This document shows, piece after piece, positions 11,001 to 20,338 of a stretch of 64,000 nucleotides of DNA. The number at the start of each line of letters is the position of its first letter. Position 1 is the stretch's first letter. The stretch comes from Armigeres subalbatus. Its lineage: Eukaryota; Arthropoda; Insecta; Diptera; Culicidae. Made by a program: the position numbers and the translations under genes. The stretch covers positions 293,103,293-293,167,292 of the forward strand of contig NC_085140.1 in the NCBI RefSeq assembly GCF_024139115.2, read 5' to 3'. The notes beneath the pieces are model-generated. The model was not told where the DNA came from. It made no database searches and was given only the letters and a program-made list of their open reading frames with translations.

Positions 11001-14000
11001 TAATTTATAACGCCGACCAGCTTCAGGTCCTTCCACGTGGTGGAGCCGTGCTCCAGGTGGACCAGGTAAAGCTGGTCGCGATATCTCCTCGTCTTGTCGT
11101 GACGAGCGATCTTGTGCACGGCCACCGGTTTCAATCCGCAACTTTCGAGCTCAGCTTTTAGCTCCTCTTCCTTCATGTCGTGGAGTCCTCGCAGCAAAGC
11201 CTTTAGCGGCTTCGTGCCGGGGTGGTCATGAGTGTAGTACTCACACTTGTGGACCTCGAGGAACTCCACGACGGATTGATGATGGTCCTTATTTGCCGGC
11301 ATTACTTTCACGCCCTCGCTGCAGAGCCGAAAAGTACATTTTAGCCCTTTAGCGATCAGCTGGCGAATTTTGGGCGCAAATCCGGTGGATCGCCCTTGAC
11401 AAACACGGGCGGGCACTTCTCCTTCCGCTCCGGTTGCATCTGCGGCTGCTGCGATTGCTGCTTCTTCCTCTTTTTCAGCGGATTGCCGGTGTCATCAAGT
11501 GGCAACGGAGAGAACACGTTGCTCTGCAAAAGCTGCTTGGAGGGGTTACCCGCGCCTCCAAGAGCAGTGCGCTTAGGCACTTTTCCAGCGACCGAATTGG
11601 CCACCGAGTCTCCCATGACGGGTCCGGGAGAAAATAACCCCAACGCGACAAGCGAAAACTTAAATAGCCAACGAACGAGAAAAAACACTTGGAAAAAATG
11701 CGCGAGCAAAAAACACGTCTCGAACTGGAATGACGAATCGCCTTCTGTGGAATTCCGATAAAAAATGGCGTGTCTGCTAGCCCGTGTCTGCTGCGCGTGT
11801 ATGACTCTGGTCTCCGATGACCGTCCGTTTTATAGACGAGGACTTGCAACCTGGAGACTCTGTTCCCCTTGTTACTATAGCAACCGCTTTTTTTTTGTTT
11901 CCTCTCTTCTGCAACGATTTGATTTTTATTTTGGGTGTAGATGGTCTTGTGACATGAAGTTCGTGACAAGGGATTTGTAACGAGAAACATCTTAGTTTCT
12001 ATTTTAGTATATATTTAATATAATAATGATATTGCATCAAACAAGTTCATTTTATTTGTTTTGTTATTCCTAACTACTCTACAGGCGTCTTCGCCGATCA
12101 ATTAATGTAGTATTTCTATTTTCACCTACAGCTATTTTACACAAGGACAAAATAGGGTAAACTCAAATCAACAAACATACAGAAGTGATCCTTTGCTATC
12201 TCGCGCGGCAAAGCACTCTACGAACTACTTCACCTCTTTGGCTACCGCTTCTAGCCTCTTCTCATCGCTTCCACTATGCCAGGTATAAGCGATTTCCATA
12301 CATCGCTCATTGAAGTAGCTTGCACGCGGACGCTTCACTTCTCTCTCAACTCTTCTAATCGCCCTTCTTCTCTCTCAGTATGGCATTAGCCTAAGGATTG
12401 GAACGGTTTGTATAAAGGATGTATGATGCATGAAAGAACTAAAATTTTCAATAGTTTAGCGTTGATAATCAAAAGTTTCTATACTACTGGCAAATTGGTG
12501 GAGAGTTTGCGAATCGATTGGCATATAAATTTTTAAAATTCATTGAAAAATAAAGTACCTATTAATGTTACAAATCTTACATGATTTCGTGACGATCCCC
12601 AAATTTAAAAAAATTCATTTTACACCCTTTACTCGAGTCTTCCCCTTAGACGTAGTTCACGTCAAAAGCAAATGTAATTCAAATAGCAGTAATACTGCGT
12701 TTCTCGCGTTTAGCCAAGACACCAACCTTTGTTCGGTACAACATTTTCTTCATAACTTTTGAACAAGATTGCCGATCGTAATCAAATTCAATAGCGACCA
12801 ACAAGACTTCACCTCTCGAACTGGATTACATTTGTATACACACACGTCCGGACAGACATTTGCATAGTTCGTTGAGCTGAGTCGATTGGTAGGGTAAAGT
12901 TCCCAATAGTGGACCCCTAACCAATAGTGGACCCTCCAGCCATTTTTGCATTATTACAGCACAATGTCAACATTTTCCTATGAAATTCCATTGGTAGAAC
13001 CTACCTTACAGTCCTATGATTTGATTACATGCATTGGAAATGCTATGGAAAGTAAAATTAGATGATTTTTTACAATTCTATAAAAAATAAACACGAGAGT
13101 GTCCATTATAGGAATATGGGGTCCATAATAGGGAAGAAGAACGTCCCGAAACGGGACATGAAAATCAAATGAAGTGTCGTTAGTCAGTTAGACTTTAAAA
13201 TGTTAATTTTGACGAATAACGTGTATTTGGGTGTTTTATGTATGTATCGAGAAGAGGAGATGCAGAGCTTGTTGTTCGATATCAAGCAGAATTAATATGT
13301 AGAAAATTTCTACTCCTTATGACAGGAAGAGCAAAATTCCGCTACTAGGGGGTCCACTATTGGGTATATTACCCTATATAACACTATGAAATGATAGCCT
13401 TCCAGCATAAGAGTTTGCTCGAAAAAAATAACAGTTTGACGCAATTTAATCAGACATTGTTTTTTTTTCAGGTTCAATCGTTAACAAAGAGGTAAGCCGT
13501 ATTTGTCGTTAACTGTGAAAATATGCATCTTTCATCAGTCGATTGCTAGCGGGTTTGGCATTATTGAGTAATCTGAAGATTTTTCTAGATAAACTTCAAG
13601 GTTTTCCAGTTATGCCAAGTCAACGAAGCAATAATGACAGAAATTGTGTATTTAACGTGATTTTCTACTGTTTCTACAACAATTATTCGTATCGCATACC
13701 ATCAGAATTCAACGGATGTTCCAGGTGGTAAGTTATTTTCATGCTTCCATTGTTTCTATCCTACATTTTCATGATTACAATTAAATATGCATTGATGGTT
13801 ATTAGCTGAGCGACGGGGCCAATACGTCACTCATTGTAAATTAAAAGAATCCATCCATTACTTCACACCCGTGTATCATCCAAAACGTAACTAATTCTTC
13901 CATTAAATATTTCATTGTCTACATGTCATACACATCAGACTGCCTTGGGATTGAGTCGGTTGAGTGCCAGTGCCAGGACCTTAAACGTACTTCAAACTTC

Positions 14001-15149
14001 AGCGTGATGACCCATGTGGAAGACCTTAAAATGGTTGTGAACTGGAATGTGGTACAAAGTCCGAAGGCGGCACCGGTCGAACCAAAGCTTGTTAAGATAT
14101 CGTAAGTATCTTTACAATCATCATCTTCTTTGAATGTACCTTGCAGCTCCACTGTCTATAGACAATGGCTCGTATGAATAAAAAGTAGCAAAACTCAACG
14201 CTTGTAGTATCTACTCAAAAATAAAGTCCACAGAGAAAACTACATGTTTGGTATGAATAAAAACATTTTCGAACTTATGGCATATGCTACATTCGAACTT
14301 AGCCTTTACTACAGTTTACTACCATTTACTACACGGAGAAACGTCAAAACAAAATAGACCCCATGATGACGATGATGATTTCATCATTTTTTGCGGCTAA
14401 TCAACAAAAGACATGTCTGTTTTATTTCTTTTTCTTAAATTGGACTTCTATTTTCAAGAACAAGGCCGATTCGCTTCGATTCTGATGAATAATCTCCATT
14501 TGAAACATGAGTAGCAACGTCTTGAGCAGACTACAAGAAATCAGTAGTAAACTCTTGTTTTATTCATACCGAATCATTTGTTTGTAGTATGTTCGAAATA
14601 TGTAGTGTAGTAAAGTCTCTTTTATTCATACGAACATGTTCCACAAGTGACGTTTACTACTGAAAATGTAGTAAAGTTGAACTTACTACTTTTTATTCAT
14701 ACGACCCAATGTCATAATTACCTATTGATATTTCCACATCACAGATTAGACGACCACGAGCGACGAAACATTCTAACCAAAACGGCGCAGTGGAACGAAC
14801 ACCCTATTCAACTGAACATTGCTCAAACAGGGGTAGCTGGTCCGATGGTAATCCTAAGGACAACCATGGTTGATGCAGAAGGATGCGAAATTAATGCGCT
14901 ACCTTTGACTGGTAAGTGTAATTAAATTACTTAAATTACAACAAATTGATAGCAACTTTACCTTTGTGCCTTTATGGTACACTAAATAAGTTGATGCCTA
15001 CGCCTATGCCTCATTGATGCCTACGAAGCCAACATGTGTGGAAAACCATGACATTATTAGACTTCGAGCTGTTGTATTTTGATCAACACTAACGAACATT
15101 ATTTCTCATAGTCCACCATACGAGCAGGCTATCCATAGCCAAGGGGTAA
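2092..15149 (+). CDS. Host-type multi-exon gene, 3' part, unrecognised product
   Basis: Six exons are inferred: 2092-2279, 13472-13491 (20 nt), 13706-13727 (22 nt), 13939-14101, 14745-14911 and 15112-15149 with TAA at 15147-15149. Five of five donors are GT (gtaagt, gtaagc, gtaagt, gtaagt, gtaagt) and all acceptors are AG, most with pyrimidine tracts. The codon phase carries through every junction to one 198-residue reading frame. The first exon is internal: it begins after one base of a split codon, so the 5' exons lie to the left or were not found. The peptide is hydrophilic, with an acidic segment (EVEDTSDDENS) and a Cys-rich patch (ECQCQD); I see no membrane segment and recognise no family. 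A polyadenylation signal AATAAA lies at 15234-15239. The long intron carries an antisense LINE. The phase agreement is direct; the claim that this is a functional gene is inference. Confidence 0.6.
2355..2780 (+). repeat. Dispersed mosquito repeat R1, copy B
   Basis: This is the second near-identical copy of the 248-679 unit, starting aacccagattaatccacc and ending gtacgagaaaggcaaaa. It begins 75 bp after the donor of the host exon ending at 2279, so it lies in the intron. A short reverse ORF through its CA tract is a chance frame. Confidence 0.75.
2781..4610. other. Intronic sequence without recognisable genes
   Basis: AT-rich sequence with a (GAT)n run near 3547-3562 and a stretch of gcgaag-type short repeats at 3049-3130. 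A related motif (catactg followed by gaag-rich sequence) occurs inverted near 12330-12385. I see no exon with both splice sites and no protein similarity. Confidence 0.5.
4611..5775. mobile_element. Candidate CACTA/EnSpm-like non-autonomous element 1
   Basis: The ends form an inverted repeat, CACACTTA at 4611 and its complement ending GTGTG at 5775, and a 2-bp CA lies outside each end (a TSD consistent with insertion). About 200 bp at the left end and 270 bp at the right are packed with a short motif, CTCGGTAA and variants in both orientations (for example near 4634, 4673, 4686, 4781, 5509, 5529, 5610, 5700 and 5747). Clustered subterminal short motifs with CAC- termini and 2-3 bp duplications are typical of CACTA/EnSpm elements. 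The middle has only a 64-codon ORF, so the element is non-autonomous. The superfamily is inference. Confidence 0.5.
5776..6261. other. Intronic sequence, nothing assigned
   Basis: Two overlapping reverse ORFs of 101 and 125 codons occur (5745-6172), but neither shows a domain or an ATG context that I would trust. Confidence 0.4.
6262..6463. mobile_element. Foldback MITE, 202 bp, near-perfect palindrome
   Basis: Arms of about 88 bp (6262-6349 and 6376-6463) are almost exact inverted copies around a loop of about 26 bp. The outer ends read taactttcacctacacag and its complement. TA at both edges would fit a TA target duplication. The two arms include ctgagtaaaattgtattgcc. It has no coding capacity, and as RNA it would form one long hairpin. 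Confidence 0.8.
6480..6990. repeat. GC-rich block with a ~100-bp tandem duplication
   Basis: This block is much richer in G+C than its surroundings. A unit including gacgccgtccgcgtcgtt, atggcgaccgctg and gaggtagttcgtcg occurs at about 6604-6699 and again at 6700-6808, the second with an extra short insertion. ORFs are open on both strands (up to 110 codons), as expected from base composition. I cannot assign a protein. Confidence 0.55.
7013..7513. mobile_element. TA-flanked MITE inside LINE A 3' end
   Basis: The ends gggcaaacgacccaatagtgg and ...gttaccc are imperfect inverted repeats, and TA flanks both sides (7011-7012 and 7514-7515). The interior carries several accaatagttgcggt / ccgcaactattgg motifs in both orientations. 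Its ends resemble those of the MITE at 12892-13374, so the two are probably related. Confidence 0.6.
7753..10386 (-). CDS. LINE A ORF2: endonuclease-reverse transcriptase
   Basis: A single uninterrupted frame of 877 codons starts at an ATG at 10386-10384 (the frame is open a little upstream). The N-terminal ~225 residues are an APE-type endonuclease, followed by a linker and a reverse transcriptase with the active-site FADD at about residue 670 and the typical PSSPKSYRPISLLS and GVPQGSILGP blocks. The usual role is target-primed reverse transcription of the element RNA in the nucleus. The ORF1 stop overlaps this start (ATGGCTGCTAG), as in many Jockey-type elements. Two endonuclease catalytic positions are changed: the Glu expected in the ITETHLKP-type motif is Lys (ITKTHLKP), and the GDFNAKH-type motif reads GDLIAKH, losing Asn. 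The frame is open but the endonuclease is predicted inactive. Confidence 0.9.
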   Translation of the reverse strand: MAARVGLVNWNACSLKSEIIELSDFLQEKEIDAAFITKTHLKPEVSATIPGFGLVRFDRTNSRGEGVAIALRSTIACRLLPNFKLKLIEAVGVEVTTSVGVVTLIVAYCPTQAKVDDGSSAELQRDIVKLTRRQGQFIIAGDLIAKHQSWGNTVSNRNGVVWSNDELEGHYTILIPDSTTRLTRSGVHATLDIYITNMYDHVSQPVVFQELSSDHYPVVAEVGSSVNRHEITRRNYHRVNWQRLQQCVDNFVDYEVRPETPESIDRQLCAIEEAISVAREQHVPKARQVSNSLNIDTLTKDLIRLRNVTRRQFQRTGLPELKARCNRITKIIKTRMVDLKNNDFSHKIRTLPDYAKPFWEMTKILKSKPRPIPPLIPLDNNGSKDCLLTPAEKVAEIGRHFVSSHNLGQNIVSPHEAAVNEHANNIHLIPNDFSEELEISAGELTAYIKSSKNMKAPGFDSILNLELKHMSAPFFEHLSLIFNQCLRLSYFPSSWKSAKVIPIRKPGKDPSSPKSYRPISLLSGLSKLFEKAIHHRLLESAENLNILLEEQFGFRRGRSTVHQLTRVTNILRRNKFVSKTSAMTFLDVEKAFDNVWHDGLVYKLQRYNLPSYLVKIINNYLSARTFRVSISGASSNAHNIIAGVPQGSILGPMLFNLFTSDMPEPPEGGILSLFADDTFIVYNGRVIRALVAKLQRGLDALTEYLTSWKICINAAKTQVIIFPHSKSLKLVPPGDCKIILNGTTVEWANEADYLGLTLDSKLIFRQQVDPLYPLINRRSSLSLKNKLAVYKQIILPVIEYGMPVWENCSKTLHLKLQRVQNQFLRMILNTPPRTRTSEVHRLAGIKTLHERFGECKEKFRVLCFHSDQQALRALVPI
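10376..11616 (-). pseudogene. LINE A ORF1 (gag-like), frameshifted and with a nonsense codon
   Basis: It starts at the ATG at 11616-11614 (MGDSVANSV...). The N-terminal basic region (KKRKKQQ) is followed by an RNA-binding-like domain and three Cys-His knuckles (C..C....H....C type, near 10810-10965), as in LINE gag proteins that package element RNA. A frameshift lies between about 11356 and 11416, and an in-frame TAA at 10597-10595 interrupts the C-terminal part. The same frame then stays open to the TAG at 10378-10376 that overlaps the ORF2 start, so the original ORF1 was about 413 codons. Confidence 0.8.
11814..12695. other. Intronic sequence, nothing assigned
   Basis: AT-rich sequence with a patch of ctcttc/cgcttc-rich repeats at 12225-12385. 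No splice-bounded open frame or known repeat end was recognised here. Confidence 0.4.
12696..13420 (+). repeat. Dispersed repeat R1, copy C, split by a MITE
   Basis: The left part (tttctcgcgtttagccaagacaccaacc ... gagtcgattggta) and the right part (tataacactatgaaatgatagcctt) match the order of R1 copies A and B, and are separated by the 483-bp MITE at 12892-13374. Copies A and B provide the empty-site sequence. Confidence 0.65.
12892..13374. mobile_element. MITE with TA duplication, nested in R1
   Basis: Inverted ends gggtaaagttcccaatagtg and cactattgggtatattaccc delimit the element. TA is present on both sides (12890-12891 and 13375-13376), and R1 copies A and B read gattggtatata with one TA at the same place. 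This shows the insertion and its 2-bp duplication directly. The TA preference fits Tc1/mariner-type mobilisation, which is inference. Confidence 0.8.
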
Positions 15150-15233
15150 GAATCGCAATTGAGCGGGATAGAAGCAGAAGGATGTGAGTGACATTTGGAC
15201 AAAATTGATATAGTTTGTATTTACGATGTTTAT

Positions 15234-15239
15234 AATAAA
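15234..15239 (+). promoter_or_regulatory. Polyadenylation signal of the host-type gene
   Basis: AATAAA lies 85 bp downstream of the TAA at 15147-15149, in a T-rich context, and just before the Feilai fragment. Confidence 0.5.
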
Positions 15240-15284
15240 TGTGTAAAATCACTTTTTTTTTTTTAAATTTCATACAATTTGTAT

Positions 15285-15472
15285 GAAATTGTCTCGACTT
15301 ACCTGGGCATAAAAGTATCATCATGTTAGCCTCGTGATATACGAATGCAAAAATGGTAGCTTGGCTTAGAAACCTCGCAGGTAATAACTGTGGAAGTGCT
15401 TAATGAACACTAAGCAGCGAAGCGGCTGGGTATGGGGGCTTGGGAGATGTAAGGCCAATAAGAAGAAGAAGA
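15285..15472 (+). mobile_element. Feilai-type SINE, 3' part
   Basis: From aaattgtctcgactt to the GAA-rich tail aataagaagaagaagagg this matches the body and tail of the SINE at 29239-29748 on the opposite strand. The tRNA-related head is missing, so the copy is 5'-truncated. Confidence 0.75.
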
Positions 15473-17037
15473 GGATGACGCTCAGTTCTATTTTCTGCCG
15501 ATTTGAACCACGAATGAATCACGAGATTCAAATATTTTCAATTTTTTTGGTGTATGAATGCGTCATTTTATATACGGATCAATCCACTTTGCAATTACGG
15601 TGACTTTCTTGGCAACAACATAATTATTTCATTTAATTGAAATTTTTAAAATCATGTATGGAACACTGTGGAGTAAACCAGCGAGTTTGTTCTATTTTGC
15701 TCCCAATTTAAACTAGAATAGTAGTCGAAAATTTGTAATGAAACTGCATCATTACTGATTTCACTCTTAGTGTACGAGAAAGGCAAAAATATTAGTACAA
15801 TAAGGATGTAGCGGAAGGCCACTTATAATGTATAAAGTAGCCCAAGAATAATTGGAATAAACAAGAGGTAAACTGGTATTCTGCTTGCTAGGAAAGTGTC
15901 TTGGCCCGAAAGGCCCGGATGGATGCTTGGGTGAATATGTTTATTTTTGTTCCGTAAAGGTTGGTATGGACTTCTTAAGTACTGTGCAAATAGATAGGAC
16001 AAGTAGTGGTCAAGGAATGATTCCGTTGATTAAATTCCTTGCACAGTAGGAGCTGACAAGGAAAATTAATAATTCTGCAATAGCAGGCGCGTGGCAGTCA
16101 AGAGAACACAGACTGACATCTTCTCTCGCGGAATAATGCACTGATGCATTATTCCGCAAGTAAAGTGACGTTTGTTTGCCAGGTGTATTCCATACTGCTT
16201 CTGTTTTTTTTTTGTTCGCTATTTATTGCAAATTTTGCGCCGTGTTCGACTCCCATGCAAAAAATATTGTCCCACCATTATATGTTCTCACCAGTTCCTC
16301 CATATATGAATGACGCCTCCACTGAAAGAGCTGTTTGGGGTGTGAGATAAGGTGCAAAAATGATGTTTTGGATTGTGCTTTCGCTAATTTCTATACAATT
16401 GGACGTGTGAGCATTTGTTTTGGTACTTCCATAAATTTGCATGGTAGTCTATTCTTCGGTGAGAAAAGCAATATTGTAGGTACACTGTCTTTCCGGGTGT
16501 GCAGCAATGAATAAGACAATGCTGGAAAAAGGTGCTGCGAGTGGCCATGTTATTGAAAGACCGTTCTTATTTGCCAGCCGTTGGGCGCAGAAGTATCCAA
16601 CAGTCAATCAAATCAACCTGAACGTTCGAATATCCCAAAATGATTTGGATAACGTTACTAGAGCAGCTGCCGTACTGTGGCTTGACCTGTTGTTTTTTTT
16701 TTTTTGACGTAGGACTTACGTCTTTCTTTACTATACTGGGTGTCATTTAGATTTTCGGAAATCGAGAGCGTTACGCTGGAAGGGAAGATTTCGAACGTTA
16801 CTAGCGCCTTTATCTTTCGATGGATTTTTAAGATTTATATATCAATCGACTCGGACACACTCCAGCAATTTACCAACTTCGTTGAAATTTAAGATTTTTA
16901 TCGATAAGCTATTGAAAATTTTAATTCTTGTCAAGGACAATAAAAATTTCATATGTAATCAATCTCGTGCATTCCTAACACGGACATCAGAATGCATTGC
17001 CACGTGCCTTCGGATTCACCGGAAGATTTTCTTTGTG
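15473..17037. other. Unassigned sequence with R1 end and small palindrome
   Basis: An R1-type end (tgtacgagaaaggcaaaaa) occurs at 15772-15790. A 13-bp perfect stem (gcggaataatgca, loop ctga) lies at 16128-16157. A 60-codon open frame starting at the ATG at 16507 ends in a T tract before a repeat-like segment beginning gacgtaggacttacgtc at 16706. I recognise no protein. Confidence 0.35.
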
Positions 17038-17075
17038 TATAAAAGAAGCTGTGTCCCGTGTGCGAGTCATTTTAG
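17038..17075 (+). promoter_or_regulatory. Candidate core promoter (TATA + Inr)
   Basis: TATAAAAG at 17038-17045 is followed by an insect initiator-like TCATTT at 17067-17072. The initiator A at 17069 is 31 bp from the first T, which is the canonical spacing. No coding frame starts clearly downstream, so this may be a transposon or LTR promoter rather than that of a host gene. Confidence 0.35.
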
Positions 17076-18380
17076 TTTGTGACAGAAGCGCGTACGGACG
17101 TCCTTTTTGCTGGCGCATATTTTTCTTGTTCGTTTGCGTGCTTACGTACACAGCATGCAGTTGCCAGCGGGAGAGCTGCCGGTGGGTCTGTGAGTATGCA
17201 TGAAAGAAGAGAACGCATTTTTTTGTCATTCTATGCTTGATGATGGTCGGATGCAGTGCAGTGGTGTCGGTTGCGATTGATGCAATCGGCCATTGCATCG
17301 CTCGGAGTTCACGGATAAAGGCCGATGATGGCTGAGGATGCGATGGCAGCGGTGGTGGAAGAAAAAGAATAAAATTAGCCCAGAGATATTTGGTCTGTTC
17401 ATCCAGGGAAAGTCATTGGTTTCATAATCCACATCATCCCGGGATGGGAACAAGTCATGATTTAATGTTTAAGGAAAAGTCCGCACAAAATAATTTCCAG
17501 AAGAATTTTTTAATAAACATTATTTTATACTTTGGTTTTCTTTTTCTGAACAATTATATCATTAAACTTGACATAGACTCGGAGTTTGAAGCCACAACAA
17601 TGAATAATTTTTCGTTGACGTATTAGCAGAATTTCCTCTATTTTAGTAAAGTTACTTTTTTTATTTTTTATAATCTTCAATTTCATGATTTTTTATTATT
17701 TTATAAGTTTATCACGCAGTAGGGTTACTGCTCCTTGACTTATTTCTTTTTTTTTGATTTAGTAAGCATGCATGTTAGCAATTAGAAGCAACGAAATTTG
17801 TGCTGTATTTCTTTGTTTTAGGATAGGATGAATATATGTTCAATGAGATGGGAAACGGGACAGTTACCATAAAAAAGCACATTTAGCCCAAGCCTGAAAA
17901 TTTTAATAATAGAATTTTTAAACTTTAAATACTATCATCAATAAGAAATCTGCAAATGCCCTGCATTTGCTAGAGTGAATTAGGGCTGAATAGTTAGAAA
18001 CAAAGCAATTCTGATTATGTATTTAAATGTTTTGAATAAACAAATTGCTAATAATTCTACACAGCATGGAAGTTGTCATTTCCAATATTGCCTGATTTTC
18101 TCATAATTGCACGCGGCGAACCCTTCATGAAAGGTACCGCCACGCTTTCTGCACTCCGTTTACTTGATTCTTATGGGTGAATAGCATTGCGGTGTATCGT
18201 TTGGCGCGGCCGTACCCATTTGGGAACATTACAAACGCCGCGCAGTGTATCATATTCAGAAAATCTGACAATATCAATACCTATAATCAAACCCCATAGA
18301 TTCAAAAGTTAAATATAAATATATTACGTTTATAAAAGTCCTACGTCTTCTCGCGGTTATGTTTCAAACATTACCCATTG
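17076..18380. other. AT-rich sequence, nothing assigned
   Basis: No splice-bounded frames, RNA genes or repeat ends are recognisable apart from the promoter-like site to the left. Confidence 0.4.
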
Positions 18381-18634
18381 TTTTTTTTGACTAATTTTAT
18401 TATCTAATACATACTAATTAATTATCTAATACATGCATTCATCTCTTAGACTAGGTGTTCCGTGTTTTCTTAACACTATCATCCTTATTTGCTATGTTAT
18501 ATTTTTAGTTATTATTAATACATTTCAATTGCCTCTGGCAGTTAGAATTTTTCCTCTGGTTGAATTGAACCATGTAGGAATTACAATGTTTTCAACTTAA
18601 ACTAATCTTAACCTATTTTATACTAAGGTTTATA

Positions 18635-20271
18635 CTAAGGGTACAAGGAGTTAATCGTTGCAATAGAAGATTGCAACGATTTTTGTCTAAAATTGGAAAT
18701 TATTTTGTTGGACATTTGTTGCAATGTCTCAATATTAGAAATTCTATGAAGTTCATTGGTACTATACCACGGAGGCAACTTCAGAATCATTTTCAAAATT
18801 TTATTTTGAATCCTCTGAAGTGCCTTCTTTCTGGTATTGCAGCAACTAGTCCATATTGGCACAGCATACAACATGGTCTAAAAATTTGTTTGTAAATCAA
18901 AAGTTTGTTCTTAAGACAAAGTTTTGATTTTCTGTTTATAAGTGGATATAGACACTTAATATATTTGTTACATTTGGCTTGAAGGCCTTCAATGTGATTT
19001 TTAAAAGTTAATTTTTGATCTAGCAGAAGTCCTAAATATTTAGCTTCGCTAGACCAATTAATTGGAACCCCATTCATAGTGACAATATGTCTGCTAGAAG
19101 GTTTCAAATAAGAAGCTCTCGGCTTATGTGGGAAAATTATAAGCTGAGTTTTGGAAGCATTCGGGGAAATTTTCCATTTTTGCAAGTAAGTGGAGAAAAT
19201 ATCCAAACTTTTTTTGCAATCTACTACAAATGACACGAAGGCTACGCCCTTTGGCTGAGAGACCTGTGTCATCTGCAAACAAAGATTTTTGACACCCTGG
19301 TGGTAAATCAGGTAAGTCAGAAGTAAAAATGTTATACAAAATGGGCCCCAGTATGCTGCCTTGGGGGACACCAGCCCTTACAGGTAATCTATCAGATTTA
19401 GAATTCTGATAGTTTACCTGCAGTGAGCGATCTGATAAATAATTTTGGATCAGTTTAATAATGTTCAGAGGAAAATTAAAATTCATCAATTTTACAATCA
19501 AACCTTCATGCCAAACACTGTCAAATGCTTTCTCTATATCAAGAAGAGCAACTCCAGTCGAATATCCTTCAGATTTGTTGAGCCGAATTAAATTCGTAAC
19601 TCTTAATAACTGATGAGTGGTTGAATGCCCATGGCGAAAACCAAATTGCTCATCAGCAAAAATAGAATTGTCATTTATATGAACCATCATTCTATTTAAA
19701 ATAATCTTTTCAAACAGTTTGCTTATTGAAGAAAGGGGCGATAACTAGAAGCCTCAGCTGGATTTTTGTCCGGCTTCAAAATTGGAACAACTTTGGCGTT
19801 TTTCCATTTATCTGGGAAGTATGCCAATTGAAAACATTTGTTAAATAAATTAACCAAAAAGGATAAAGAGCTCTCAGGAAGTTTTTTGATAAGTATGTAG
19901 AAAATACCATCATCACCCGGTGCTTTCATATTTTTAAATTTTCTAGTAATAGATCTCACTTCATCCAAATTAGTTCCCAACGAAGGGTCAAAAACATTAT
20001 CTTGGTTGAGAATGTCTTCGAAGCTTCGTGTAACCTGATCCTCAATTGGACTAGTGAGACCTAGACTAAAATTATGGGCACTCTCGAACTGCTGAGCAAG
20101 TTGTTGAGCCTTTTCACCATTTGTTAATAAAATTTTATTTCCCTCTTTAAGCGCTGGAATTGGCTTTTGAGGTTTTTTAAGAATTTTCGTTAATTTCCAA
20201 AAGGGTTTCGAACTGGGATCCAACTTTGAGACATTATTCTCAAAGTTGGTATTTCTCAGAATAGCGAAACG
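18635..20271 (-). pseudogene. Juan-like copy 1 ORF2, RT part, frameshifted
   Basis: Reverse transcriptase fragments run in three frames: 20223-19723 (linker and first RT blocks, KAPGDDGIFYILIKK), 19690-19124 (EQFGFRHGHSTTHQL, GVPQGSILGP and the active-site FADD) and then the C-terminal part down to 18635. Several frameshifts separate them, so no full ORF2 survives. The upstream half continues beyond the insertion, at 24806-25797. Confidence 0.85.
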
Positions 20272-20338
20272 TTTTTGACCCTTCCTTCGGAAGTGTCTAT
20301 AATTTCACTTTGTATGCGTTACGCAGGTTATTATTTAT

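Larger units (their letters stand above)
7009..11800 (-). mobile_element. Full-length Jockey-clade LINE (element A)
   Basis: The element lies on - and is bounded by a 13-bp direct repeat, ATGACTCTGGTCT, at 6996-7008 and 11801-11813, which I read as its target-site duplication. It has a 5' UTR of about 184 bp, a gag-like ORF1 with zinc knuckles, an endonuclease-reverse transcriptase ORF2, and a 3' UTR with a (TTA)n run at 7607-7631. A 501-bp MITE sits 4 bp inside its 3' end, so the element itself is about 4.3 kb. It is antisense to the host gene and inside its long intron. The two-ORF layout and ORF2 sequence fit the Jockey clade; no family name is claimed. Confidence 0.85.

Noticed and set aside
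10626..11161. 177- and 125-codon + frames opposite the LINE A ORF1
   Set aside because: Overlap the zinc-knuckle coding strand; GC-rich shadow frames.
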